Part shown: positions 17,380-23,891 of the stretch, in pieces
Layout of the letters: the number at the start of each line of letters is the position of its first letter
Numbering within the stretch: position 1 is the first letter of the stretch
Source: Rhodococcus sp. IEGM 1381
Lineage (GTDB): Bacteria; Actinomycetota; Actinomycetes; Mycobacteriales; Mycobacteriaceae
Length of the DNA stretch: 64,000 nucleotides
Assembly: GCF_030056795.1 (NCBI RefSeq)
Contig: NZ_JASHKQ010000001.1
Span: 1,426,001-1,490,000 of the forward strand
Reading direction: 5' to 3'
The notes under the pieces: generated by a model
The model's input: only the letters and a program-made list of their open reading frames with translations
What the model was told of the DNA's origin: nothing
Databases searched by the model: none
Program-made: the position numbers and the translations under genes

Positions 17380-18033
17380 TCAGTCCTTGTTCTTCTCTGC
17401 AATGAACAGCTTCTCGATGCGCTCTGCTTCGTCTTTCTTGGAGTCGGCTTCCTCGGAACGCTCTGCTGCTTCGGCCAATTCGGCCTCGGACGGCGCTGCG
17501 GCCAACTTCTCCTGCTTGTCGACCTGAGCCTGCTGAGCCTTCTTGCGATCCTCGGCTGATTTTGTCGCTGCCGCAGCCTGCTCGTCGGCCTTCTTCTTCT
17601 TGGCGGCGGCTTCACGCTCAGCCTCCTGAGCAGCCTCGCGCTTGCGCTGCTCCGCTTCCTGGCGAGCATCACGTGCTGCTTCCTGGGCAGCGGCGTCGGA
17701 CGCTCGGCGATCCTTCTCCGCAGTCTCACGAGCCACCTTCAGCTCGTCGTCCGCAGCGACCTTCTTGGCACGGGCCTCGGCGTCCAGGCGCGCTGCCTCG
17801 GCTCGGTTCTCGGTGCTGTCGACCAACGTCTCTCCGCGATCCGCAAGGCTCTTGTCGCCCAACAGGTTTCCGACGGCGCGGTCCAGTGATCCGAGTGTGT
17901 GCTCGTACACCAGGCGTGCGGGCGATTCCGCGTTCATCTTCTCGACAACGTTGGTCTCGATGAGCTGCAACGGAATTCGAGCGATCTTGTACTGAATTCG
18001 AAGGATGGTCAGTGGTATGGCTAAAACGCTCAT
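17380..18033 (-). CDS. charged coiled-coil protein ('IF2 family' type)
   Basis: Protein of 217 residues. Residues ~1-70 form a conserved, partly hydrophobic head (MSVLAIPLTILRIQYKIARI, then LGSLDRAVGNLLGDKSLADRG). The remainder is a long Ala/Glu/Lys/Arg-rich coiled coil. Databases often mislabel such actinobacterial proteins as translation initiation factor IF-2 family because of the charged repeats; nothing here supports an initiation factor. AGGAG precedes the ATG. The CsbD-like gene lies 30 bp upstream on the same strand, so both probably form a stress- or envelope-related operon. Function unknown. Confidence 0.75.
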   Translation of the reverse strand: MSVLAIPLTILRIQYKIARIPLQLIETNVVEKMNAESPARLVYEHTLGSLDRAVGNLLGDKSLADRGETLVDSTENRAEAARLDAEARAKKVAADDELKVARETAEKDRRASDAAAQEAARDARQEAEQRKREAAQEAEREAAAKKKKADEQAAAATKSAEDRKKAQQAQVDKQEKLAAAPSEAELAEAAERSEEADSKKDEAERIEKLFIAEKNKD

Positions 18034-18063
18034 GTAGCGAAACTCCTGATATGCAGTAGTGGA

Positions 18064-18591
18064 TCAAGCCTGGTTGCGAAGCTCTTCGGCCTTCTTGCGA
18101 TCGGCCTCGGCCTGCCGGAGTGCTTCCTGGTGCTTCTGCGCCGCCACCATTTCGTCGGAGTCCGCAGCGGCCTGCTCGATGCGCCGGTCCTCCTCGGCAT
18201 CGATTTGCTCGGCCGTGGCGTCGACCTCCGCGGCTGCGTGCTCTTGCGCTACTTCCTCGCGCTTTGCCTGTTCGGCGGCGGCTACCTGGGTCTGCCGTAC
18301 GCGATCCGCGTTCGCCTCGGTCACGGCCGCGTTCTCCTCCGCAGCTTCACGGCGGCTCTCCGCTGCAGTGCGTACATCGGCCAGTTCCTCGCCGGCCTCG
18401 GTGGCCTGAGCCTCCGCTACCCGCTCGGTGGCCTGGGCTTCCTTGCGTTCGCGGGCCTGGGCGGCCTGCAATTGACCTTCGGCAGTCAAGGAGTCGTTGC
18501 CGGTCACCGCGCCCACGACCTCTTTGGCTTTGCCCTTGATTCCGTCGAGCAATCCCTTGCGTGCTTCGCCCGCTACGTTCTCGTCAGTCAT
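18064..18591 (-). CDS. CsbD-like protein with coiled-coil extension
   Basis: Protein of about 175 residues. The first ~45 residues resemble CsbD general-stress proteins (GIKGKAKEVVGAVTGNDSLTAEG), followed by a long Ala/Glu/Arg-rich coiled coil ending EADRKKAEELRNQA. CsbD proteins are normally ~60-70 residues, so the extension is distinctive and matches the coiled-coil character of the downstream partner. ATG at 18591 (MTDENVAG) is preferred over 18609, though no clear ribosome-binding site is visible. It is divergent from the hydrolase gene, with 92 bp between them. Confidence 0.75.
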   Translation of the reverse strand: MTDENVAGEARKGLLDGIKGKAKEVVGAVTGNDSLTAEGQLQAAQARERKEAQATERVAEAQATEAGEELADVRTAAESRREAAEENAAVTEANADRVRQTQVAAAEQAKREEVAQEHAAAEVDATAEQIDAEEDRRIEQAAADSDEMVAAQKHQEALRQAEADRKKAEELRNQA

Positions 18592-18683
18592 GTAGCTGCA
18601 GGTACCCACTGGCTGTACGAGTAACCCCGCGTCGGCCCCGAACGATACGATCGCCGACGTACGTATCAGCAGTGAGGAGACCT

Positions 18684-19493
18684 ATGCCTATCGCCAAGAT
18701 CAACGGCATCGACATCAATTACCAGGTCAAAGGCAGTGGAGACCTGGTGGTTCTCGTTATGGGTACCGGTAGCCCCGGCCGCGTGTGGGAGCTGCATCAG
18801 GTGCCCGCTCTCACAGCAGCGGGGTACCGGGTGTGCACATTCGACAATCGCGGCATCGCGCCGTCGTCGGAGAGCACTCACGGCATCACCATCGAGGCCA
18901 TGGTCGCCGATACCGCCGGCCTGATCGAACTCGTCCGCAACGGCGACGAGAAGGCTTTCGTGGTCGGCACGTCCATGGGCTCACGAGTCGCGCAGGAGCT
19001 GGCCCTGGCCAGGCCTGATCTGGTGCGCAAGGCCGTGTTCCTCGCCGGACATGCCAGGGTCGACGAGTTTCAGAAGACCCTCGCCCATGGTGAGCGGGCT
19101 CTGTACGACAAGGGTGTCGAGCTGCCGGGCACGTACTCGGCAGCCGTGACGGCGGTGATGAACCTGTCGCCTGCAACGTTGCGTGACGGGCGTAGTGCTC
19201 GCGATTGGCTCGATCTGTTCGAGTTCTCGGCGTCGTCACCCTCGGCCGGAGTGCGCGCTCAGCTGGGGATGGAGGACGATTTCGATCGAACCTCGGCCTA
19301 CCGCGGTGTCTCGGTGCCGTGCCTGGCGGTCGGGTTCGCCGACGATCGGATGATCCCCGCTTACCTGGGCAAGGAGCTGGCCGACGCCATTCCGGGCGCC
19401 CGCTACGTGGAGATCGAGGACGCCGGCCACTACGGATATCTCGAGCGTCCCGAGGCCGTCAATGCGGAACTGCTCGGCTTTCTGAAGGCCTGA
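18684..19493 (+). CDS. alpha/beta-fold hydrolase
   Basis: Hydrolase of 269 residues with the complete triad framework: nucleophile elbow VVGTSMGSRVAQ (Ser), acidic residue in GFADDRMIP, and His in DAGHYGYLE. The oxyanion region is VLVMGTGSPGR. GAGGAGA sits five bases before the ATG at 18684. It resembles the broad esterase/haloperoxidase-like group; no substrate can be named. The MbtH gene follows 91 bp downstream on the same strand but probably has its own promoter. Confidence 0.88.
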   Translation: MPIAKINGIDINYQVKGSGDLVVLVMGTGSPGRVWELHQVPALTAAGYRVCTFDNRGIAPSSESTHGITIEAMVADTAGLIELVRNGDEKAFVVGTSMGSRVAQELALARPDLVRKAVFLAGHARVDEFQKTLAHGERALYDKGVELPGTYSAAVTAVMNLSPATLRDGRSARDWLDLFEFSASSPSAGVRAQLGMEDDFDRTSAYRGVSVPCLAVGFADDRMIPAYLGKELADAIPGARYVEIEDAGHYGYLERPEAVNAELLGFLKA

Positions 19494-19584
19494 CGGCACC
19501 GGGCAGGGACCCGCGTTGCTAGTGTCGTGGTGCACTTCACGGTGCATCACGTACCAATCAAACGTTTGCGACGAGTGAGGCGAG

Positions 19585-19845
19585 ATGAGTACCAACCCGT
19601 TCGATGACGAAGACGGACGCTTCTTCGTGCTGGTCAACGACGAAGACCAGCATTCGCTGTGGCCGACGTTCTCCGAGGTCCCTCAGGGATGGCGTGTCGT
19701 CTTCGGTGAAGACACCCGCGCCGCCTGCTTGGAGTACGTCGAGAAGAACTGGACCGACATGCGTCCGCGAAGCCTGCGTGAGGCTATGGAAGCCGACGCT
19801 GCTGCACGCGCTTCTGCTGAGGGAACCCCCAGCACTGAGGCCTGA
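19585..19845 (+). CDS. MbtH-like NRPS chaperone
   Basis: MbtH-family protein of 86 residues (family core ~70). The family pattern is clear: [19 protein letters not shown] at the N terminus, [25 protein letters not shown] and TDMRPRSL, including the conserved tryptophans. These proteins bind NRPS adenylation domains and support their folding and activity. GAGGCGAG lies just before the ATG. No NRPS is adjacent; the lipopeptide NRPS genes begin 13 kb downstream with none in between, so this protein may serve those synthetases in trans, or a siderophore NRPS elsewhere. It converges with the ThrE-type gene, eight bases away. Confidence 0.93.
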   Translation: MSTNPFDDEDGRFFVLVNDEDQHSLWPTFSEVPQGWRVVFGEDTRAACLEYVEKNWTDMRPRSLREAMEADAAARASAEGTPSTEA

Positions 19846-19853
19846 GCCCCGCG

Positions 19854-21317
19854 CTACGAAGTACCCGTGCCGCGCCGCCGACGAACAGTCGGCCGGCGCG
19901 GTTCTTCTGTGCGGCGAAGCGTCGGGCGCAGTAGTTCCTCGGTACGCGCGAGGATGCGAGGCCGGCGCAGCGTGCGCGCACCCCACTCACCCAGGGTCAC
20001 GCCCGCCGCCAGGCCGCAGCCCACGCCGAACGCCGCGAACAGTGAGCTGATTCCGAGTAGTAGTTGATCGTTGAGGATCGCATACAGACCGCGGTACAGC
20101 GACAGACCAGGTAATAGCGGCGTGATGCCGGCGACGGCCACGATCAACGGCGGAATCAGTGCACGTCGAGCCAGTAGACCGCCCGCGAATCCGACGACGG
20201 TAGCGGCGATGGCCGAGGCGATGATGGGCCCCACACTGAGGGTCTGCGACAGCAGGTACACCAGGGAGCCGGCGAAGCCGCCCATGAATGCAGCGGTCAG
20301 CGCACGCCGCTCGGCGTAGCAGGCCAGTGCGTAGAACAGTGACGCTGCTGCACCGGCGATCACCTTGGTGGGGACCTGCAAGATGTCCGGCGGTGCCAGG
20401 TTGCTGATCTGCGGCAGGTCGGTGCCGATCAATGCCGCCAACCGCAGAGACGTCGCAACGCCGGCGATGATGCCACCGGTCATCATCAATACTTCGAAGA
20501 ATCTCGACACCGCCGTGATGGGGGCCCCGGTGATCGCGTCCTGTACCGAGCCGACCAGCGATAGCCCCGAGAGCAGCACGATCACTCCCGCGGCAATGAC
20601 CTGCGACGGTGAGATGTCGATGTTCAGCTGATCTTGGAAGTTGTACAGCGTGATCGCCGGTGTCGCCGCGACGAAGCCGCCGACAACCTGCTGGAAAAAG
20701 AACGGTAGGCCCGCACGGTTGAGGACTCGTCCGATGCGGTCGATCACCATCGTCGTCAGGAAGCTGACGACGGCCACCAGAGCGCCACCGCCGAGCAGCA
20801 CACTGATGGCTGCGGCCATGCCGGACCACGCAAGAGTCGCGATCCATCGGTTGTACGGATGCGGGGCCTTGGTGATCTCGTCGAGCCGCTCGAGCGCCGC
20901 ACTCGGCGGCACCATCTTGACGCGCACCGCGCGAATGAGACGGTCCACTTCGGCCAGTCGCGTGAAGTCCATCGACCGGTAATGCACGATGCGCATCGTC
21001 GACGCCGGAGGCCGCGTCGGGCCGCGGTGCGCACTGAGGGTGATCGAGTTGTACGTGACGTCCACGTCGCAGCGCGCGAGGCCGTAGGTCGCGGCGATGA
21101 ACTGCACTTGCGTCGCCGTGTCCATCGCGGCTGTGCCCGAGGCCAACAACACCTCGCCGACGCGAACCGCCAGGTCCAGCACCTCCGCGACCGAAGCATC
21201 ATCGGTCAGATCGATGGGACGAAGGGGTGACGGTGCAGCGGTCGGCGTATCGATGGTGGCCCGACGCTCACCGGTGAGACGGCTCAACGAAGCCGTCAGG
21301 TCTTGCAGGAAAGTCAT
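19854..21317 (-). CDS. threonine/serine exporter family protein (ThrE-like)
   Basis: Membrane protein of 487 residues with the architecture of Corynebacterium ThrE. A soluble N-terminal domain (~1-160, with VLDLAVRVGEVLLASGTAAMD and a TYNSITLSAHRG strand) is followed by about ten hydrophobic helices (~165-455). It includes the segment FFQQVVGGFVAATPAITL and a second ThrE_2-like half. It would export small amino acids across the plasma membrane by proton-motive force. The start MTFLQDLTASL at 21317 gives the usual length. The C terminus is Arg-rich (RRTEEPRRPTVRRRRGTG). Confidence 0.9.
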   Translation of the reverse strand: MTFLQDLTASLSRLTGERRATIDTPTAAPSPLRPIDLTDDASVAEVLDLAVRVGEVLLASGTAAMDTATQVQFIAATYGLARCDVDVTYNSITLSAHRGPTRPPASTMRIVHYRSMDFTRLAEVDRLIRAVRVKMVPPSAALERLDEITKAPHPYNRWIATLAWSGMAAAISVLLGGGALVAVVSFLTTMVIDRIGRVLNRAGLPFFFQQVVGGFVAATPAITLYNFQDQLNIDISPSQVIAAGVIVLLSGLSLVGSVQDAITGAPITAVSRFFEVLMMTGGIIAGVATSLRLAALIGTDLPQISNLAPPDILQVPTKVIAGAAASLFYALACYAERRALTAAFMGGFAGSLVYLLSQTLSVGPIIASAIAATVVGFAGGLLARRALIPPLIVAVAGITPLLPGLSLYRGLYAILNDQLLLGISSLFAAFGVGCGLAAGVTLGEWGARTLRRPRILARTEELLRPTLRRTEEPRRPTVRRRRGTGTS

Positions 21318-21363
21318 GACCGTCTTTACACGTTGCTGGGGTGATCCACCGACAAGGTACCTG

Positions 21364-21395
21364 TTGACACTGAGTGTCCGATGAACGGATATGCT
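21364..21395 (+). promoter_or_regulatory. promoter of tRNA-Thr
   Basis: TTGACA (21364-21369) and TATGCT (21390-21395) lie upstream of the tRNA, whose first base is 21410. The 20-bp spacing is longer than ideal, so the exact -10 is uncertain. Confidence 0.5.
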
Positions 21396-21409
21396 GGGCT
21401 CGCTTCACT

Positions 21410-21481
21410 GCCTCCTTAGCTCAGCGGTAGAGCACTCGCCTTGTAAGCGAGCGGTCAACGGTTCAATCCCGTTAGGAGGCT
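21410..21481 (+). tRNA. tRNA-Thr (anticodon TGT)
   Basis: A 72-base cloverleaf: acceptor GCCTCCT pairs with AGGAGGC, D stem GCTC/GAGC, anticodon stem CTCGC/GCGAG with loop CTTGTAA, T stem AACGG/CCGTT with loop TTCAATC, discriminator T. The anticodon is bases 21442-21444 (TGT), reading ACA (and ACG by wobble). CCA is not encoded. Confidence 0.97.
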
Positions 21482-21486
21482 CTTTC

Positions 21487-21528
21487 GGACGGCCCTGACC
21501 AGCGAAAACGGTTGGGGCCGTCCCTTTT
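21487..21528 (+). terminator. rho-independent terminator of the tRNA
   Basis: GGACGGCCC pairs with GGGCCGTCC, extended by an inner GACC/GGTT pairing around an A-rich loop, and is followed directly by CTTTTT. It lies six bases after the tRNA. Confidence 0.85.
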
Positions 21529-21614
21529 TGGGCTGCTTTCACCGCTCGTTTCGCGTGCGAGCCCGGTTCGTCCACCTGGGTTTACGTGCCACTTGTGACC
21601 TGGGGATTTGCCGG
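21521..21614. repeat. diverged direct repeat, copy 1 (left of AbiE locus)
   Basis: About 93 bp sharing blocks with 22770-22861: CCTTTTTGG, CCGCTCGT, GCCCGGTT-N-GTCCAC, TGTGACCT and GGATTTGCCGG, roughly three quarters identical overall by eye. It starts in the tRNA terminator tail and precedes the AbiEi gene. Confidence 0.7.
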
Positions 21615-21757
21615 TTCGGCGGCTCGATTCGGCGTTCGATGTCACAGAATGTCACAACTCATCGCTAACTCATCAGTGAGCATTCGTGTGGATGTAGGTG
21701 GATCTTTGTGGACCGGGTGGGAGTGGCTAGGCCGGGATTGCGGTGTTGGAATCAGTG

Positions 21758-21790
21758 TCGATTCTGTAGGCTTGGAGCCTACGTATTCGA
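21758..21790. promoter_or_regulatory. inverted repeat before AbiEi, candidate autoregulatory operator
   Basis: Two 14-bp arms (21758-21771 and 21777-21790) match at 11 of 14 positions around a five-base centre; the inner GTAGGC/GCCTAC is perfect. It ends 18 bp before the AbiEi start. AbiEi antitoxins are known to repress their own operon by binding inverted repeats in the promoter, so this is the expected kind of site. Confidence 0.6.
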
Positions 21791-21808
21791 TACTCGATGG
21801 AGGCGGCT

Positions 21809-22456
21809 GTGACTGCGAGCAATGTGCGACGCCGTCACACCGGGTTACCTCCGGAGTTTGCGCGGCTTCCGATGCGGATGGTGCGGGCCGCGACGGCGGC
21901 CCAGGTGTACGCGCACCCGCGAGCCGAGCTCGCGCGCCTGATGGACTTGGGTCTGCTGCATCGGGTGGCGACAGGCTTCTACATGGCGGTGCCAGACGAC
22001 CGGGTAGGGACCGAGTGGATGCCGGGTTTGGAGGGAGCGGCGGCCGGTATCGCGGTTGCGGCCTACAGCGCCGACGATGCCGTCGTGATGGGTGTCAGCG
22101 CGGCCCGGTTGCACGGTGCCATTCCGCGGGCGTTGGCAACGGCGGTGGTGGCTGTGCCGACGCGACACGATCCGATTCGGTTGGCGGATCGTCAGGCGGT
22201 GGTTCGGTTCGTCGTGCGAAACACGGCACGTCTGGATGCGGAGCGCATCGATACCGAGTTGGGCGCGGTGTTGGTGACTACTGCGGAGCAGGCGGTGTTG
22301 GATCTGGTGAAGCGTCCGGGTCTCGGTGACGCCGAGGGTGAGGTGTGGCCGGCGGTGGAGAAGTTGTATCGACGGTGTGACCCGGAAGTGTTGGCCGAGA
22401 TCGCCGATGCTCAGACGATGCGAACGACGTTGGTGCGGTTGGGGGAGCGACGGTGA
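21809..22456 (+). CDS. AbiEi-family antitoxin (type IV toxin-antitoxin)
   Basis: Protein of about 215 residues of the AbiEi family. The N-terminal ~70 residues look like the winged-helix DNA-binding part (ATAAQVYAHPRAELARLMDL, GLLHRVATGFYMAVP), followed by the nucleotidyltransferase-associated C-terminal domain (SADDAVVMGVSAARLHG, then VTTAEQAVLDLV). I chose GTG 21809 because GGAGG lies about six bases before it; an ATG at 21797 adds four residues and itself overlaps that site. The stop overlaps the toxin start in GTGA, the normal operon layout. The antitoxin appears intact although its toxin is broken. Confidence 0.8.
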   Translation: MTASNVRRRHTGLPPEFARLPMRMVRAATAAQVYAHPRAELARLMDLGLLHRVATGFYMAVPDDRVGTEWMPGLEGAAAGIAVAAYSADDAVVMGVSAARLHGAIPRALATAVVAVPTRHDPIRLADRQAVVRFVVRNTARLDAERIDTELGAVLVTTAEQAVLDLVKRPGLGDAEGEVWPAVEKLYRRCDPEVLAEIADAQTMRTTLVRLGERR

Positions 22457-22764
22457 ATCCTGACGAGTCGCTTTCGTTGACAGCGCAATTCGGTGTCGCG
22501 CGCTCGAGCAGAGCGGGATCACTTGATCTCGCATCAGCTTGGATATCTGAGTGCGATCGGATTCTGTTCATTGGCGGAACAGCCTTGGCCCGGACCCATC
22601 CAGTAGGGGGTCATCTGAGTGAGGACATCGACCTGATTGCTGTTTTTTCAAGGCCTGATGTCGCTCGCGATCTTGACTATCGTTCGAGGTTATGTGCCGG
22701 CAACGTTGGGCAAGGAGGCCCTGCCAGCCCTTCTATGGCGGCTCTGAACAGTGAAAGTAGTTGA
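22453..22764 (+). pseudogene. AbiEii toxin remnant (nucleotidyltransferase), truncated and frame-disturbed
   Basis: Reading frame of 103 residues where AbiEii toxins normally have about 280-300. The nucleotidyltransferase signature is present (FIGGTALARTHPVGGHLSED, followed by IDLIA). Between about 22505 and 22558 the family-like helix RAERDHLISHQLGYLSAIG is in the next frame, so two compensating small indels scramble that stretch. After SRPDVARDLDY resemblance to the family stops and the frame ends close to the start of direct-repeat copy 2. Catalytic C-terminal parts are missing, so it should be inactive. Confidence 0.75.
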
Positions 22765-22769
22765 AGTCT

Positions 22770-22861
22770 TTCCTTTTTGGCCGTTTCGGCCGCTCGTATT
22801 CTTGAGGGCCCGGTTTGTCCACTCGGGATTTTGAGAGGGCTGTGACCTGCGGATTTGCCGG
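22770..22861. repeat. diverged direct repeat, copy 2 (right of AbiE locus)
   Basis: Counterpart of 21521-21614 (same blocks in the same order, ending TGTGACCT-N-CGGATTTGCCGG). It begins directly after the stop of the truncated toxin, marking the likely recombination junction. Confidence 0.7.
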
Positions 22862-23108
22862 CTGATCGGCAAGCAGTGTGTCGGTTCGTCGTGTGCGACA
22901 ACAAAAATGCAGTTCGGGTTCCTCCACTCGACTATCGCCACTGGTGGAGAGTAGAGGGTGTGATGGCGACGCAGTCGGTCACACGTGAGTCGCCTGGGTC
23001 CACGGCGGGGGTCGGGGCACTCGTCGCATGGACCCTCCTGCTATCACTACCCTAAAGAGTCGTACCTACACCCGTGCTTCCGTGTGCTGCCGGCTATTGG
23101 ATGGAGGT
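22862..23108. other. non-coding stretch before the lipopeptide cluster
   Basis: No supported gene. It must hold the promoter for the operon starting at 23109, but I see no convincing -35/-10 pair; CACTACCCTAAAG near 23046-23057 is the most AT-leaning spot. A small dyad CCACTGGTGG lies at 22938-22947. Together with the repeat, about 340 bp here lack a gene. Confidence 0.5.
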
Positions 23109-23888
23109 ATGAAAACTTCGACGGTAGATACTCCCCTGCGTGCGACAGAACAGATAGTCGAACTACGGTCGGTCACGAAGACCTACGGTTCGAACGACAA
23201 CTCGGTCACGGCACTGGACGATGTGTCCGTTGGCTTCCCGAGGGGCACCTTCACCGCCATCATGGGCCCGTCCGGGTCGGGTAAGTCGACGTTACTTCAA
23301 TGCGCCGCCGGTCTCGACGAAGTGAGTGGGGGCGATGTGACCATTGCGGGCACTGCGCTCAGCGGCCTCGGCGAGCGAGATCGAACCCTGCTTCGTCGCG
23401 AGAACATCGGCTTTGTCTTTCAGGCTTTCAACCTGGTCGGTTCGCTGACGGCGGCCCAGAATGTCGAGCTCCCCATGCGATTCGCCGGGGCACGTCCCGA
23501 TCAGAAAGATGTGCTTGCAGCGTTGGCCGAGGTCGGACTCGCCGAAAGAGCACACCACCGACCGAGTGAGATGTCCGGCGGCCAGCAGCAGCGCGTCGCC
23601 CTCGCCCGCGCTCTGTTCACAAAGCCGTCGGTTCTGTTCGCTGACGAGCCGACTGGCGCACTCGACACGAACACCTCGCACGATGTGTTGCGGCGACTGC
23701 GCTCGCTGGTCGATCGACACGATCAAACCGTGATCATGGTGACCCATGACCCGGCGGCCGCTTCGTACGCCGACGCAGTGTTGTTCTTGGCAGACGGCCG
23801 GATCGTCGATCGAGTGCTCCAGGATCAATCCGATCGTCGCACGAACGCGGCCACAGTGGCGGCCCGCATGGCCAATATGGAGGGGTGA
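23109..23888 (+). CDS. ABC transporter ATP-binding protein (MacB/LolD type)
   Basis: ATPase of 259 residues that pairs with the FtsX-like permease encoded next. Walker A GPSGSGKST, Q-loop FVFQAFNLV, signature MSGGQQQRVALARAL, Walker B VLFADEPTGALD and switch His VTHDP are all intact; the DEPTGALD sequence is typical of the MacB/LolD class. ATG at 23109 with GGAGG four bases upstream is the clear start. It is the first gene of the cluster transcription unit and three bases from the permease gene. Inferred role: export of, or self-protection against, the lipopeptide made by the downstream enzymes. Confidence 0.92.
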   Translation: MKTSTVDTPLRATEQIVELRSVTKTYGSNDNSVTALDDVSVGFPRGTFTAIMGPSGSGKSTLLQCAAGLDEVSGGDVTIAGTALSGLGERDRTLLRRENIGFVFQAFNLVGSLTAAQNVELPMRFAGARPDQKDVLAALAEVGLAERAHHRPSEMSGGQQQRVALARALFTKPSVLFADEPTGALDTNTSHDVLRRLRSLVDRHDQTVIMVTHDPAAASYADAVLFLADGRIVDRVLQDQSDRRTNAATVAARMANMEG

Positions 23889-23891
23889 CAT

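Noticed and set aside
17380..18033. Translation initiation factor IF-2
   Set aside because: No GTPase motifs; only charged coiled-coil repeats that cause this misnaming.
21410..21481. tRNA-Thr as an integrase attachment site with island to the right
   Set aside because: No integrase gene is present and the flanking repeat does not include the tRNA 3' end, only the region after it.
21586..22329. 247-codon plus-strand frame across the tRNA-downstream region
   Set aside because: Low-complexity Gly/Arg/Cys-rich translation overlapping the well-supported AbiEi frame.
22453..22764. A functional complete AbiEii toxin
   Set aside because: Too short, with a frame-scrambled stretch and no C-terminal catalytic region.
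22779..22791. GGCCG-TTT-CGGCC hairpin as terminator
   Set aside because: The T run lies 5' of the stem on the plus strand and becomes an A run after it on the minus strand, so neither direction fits.
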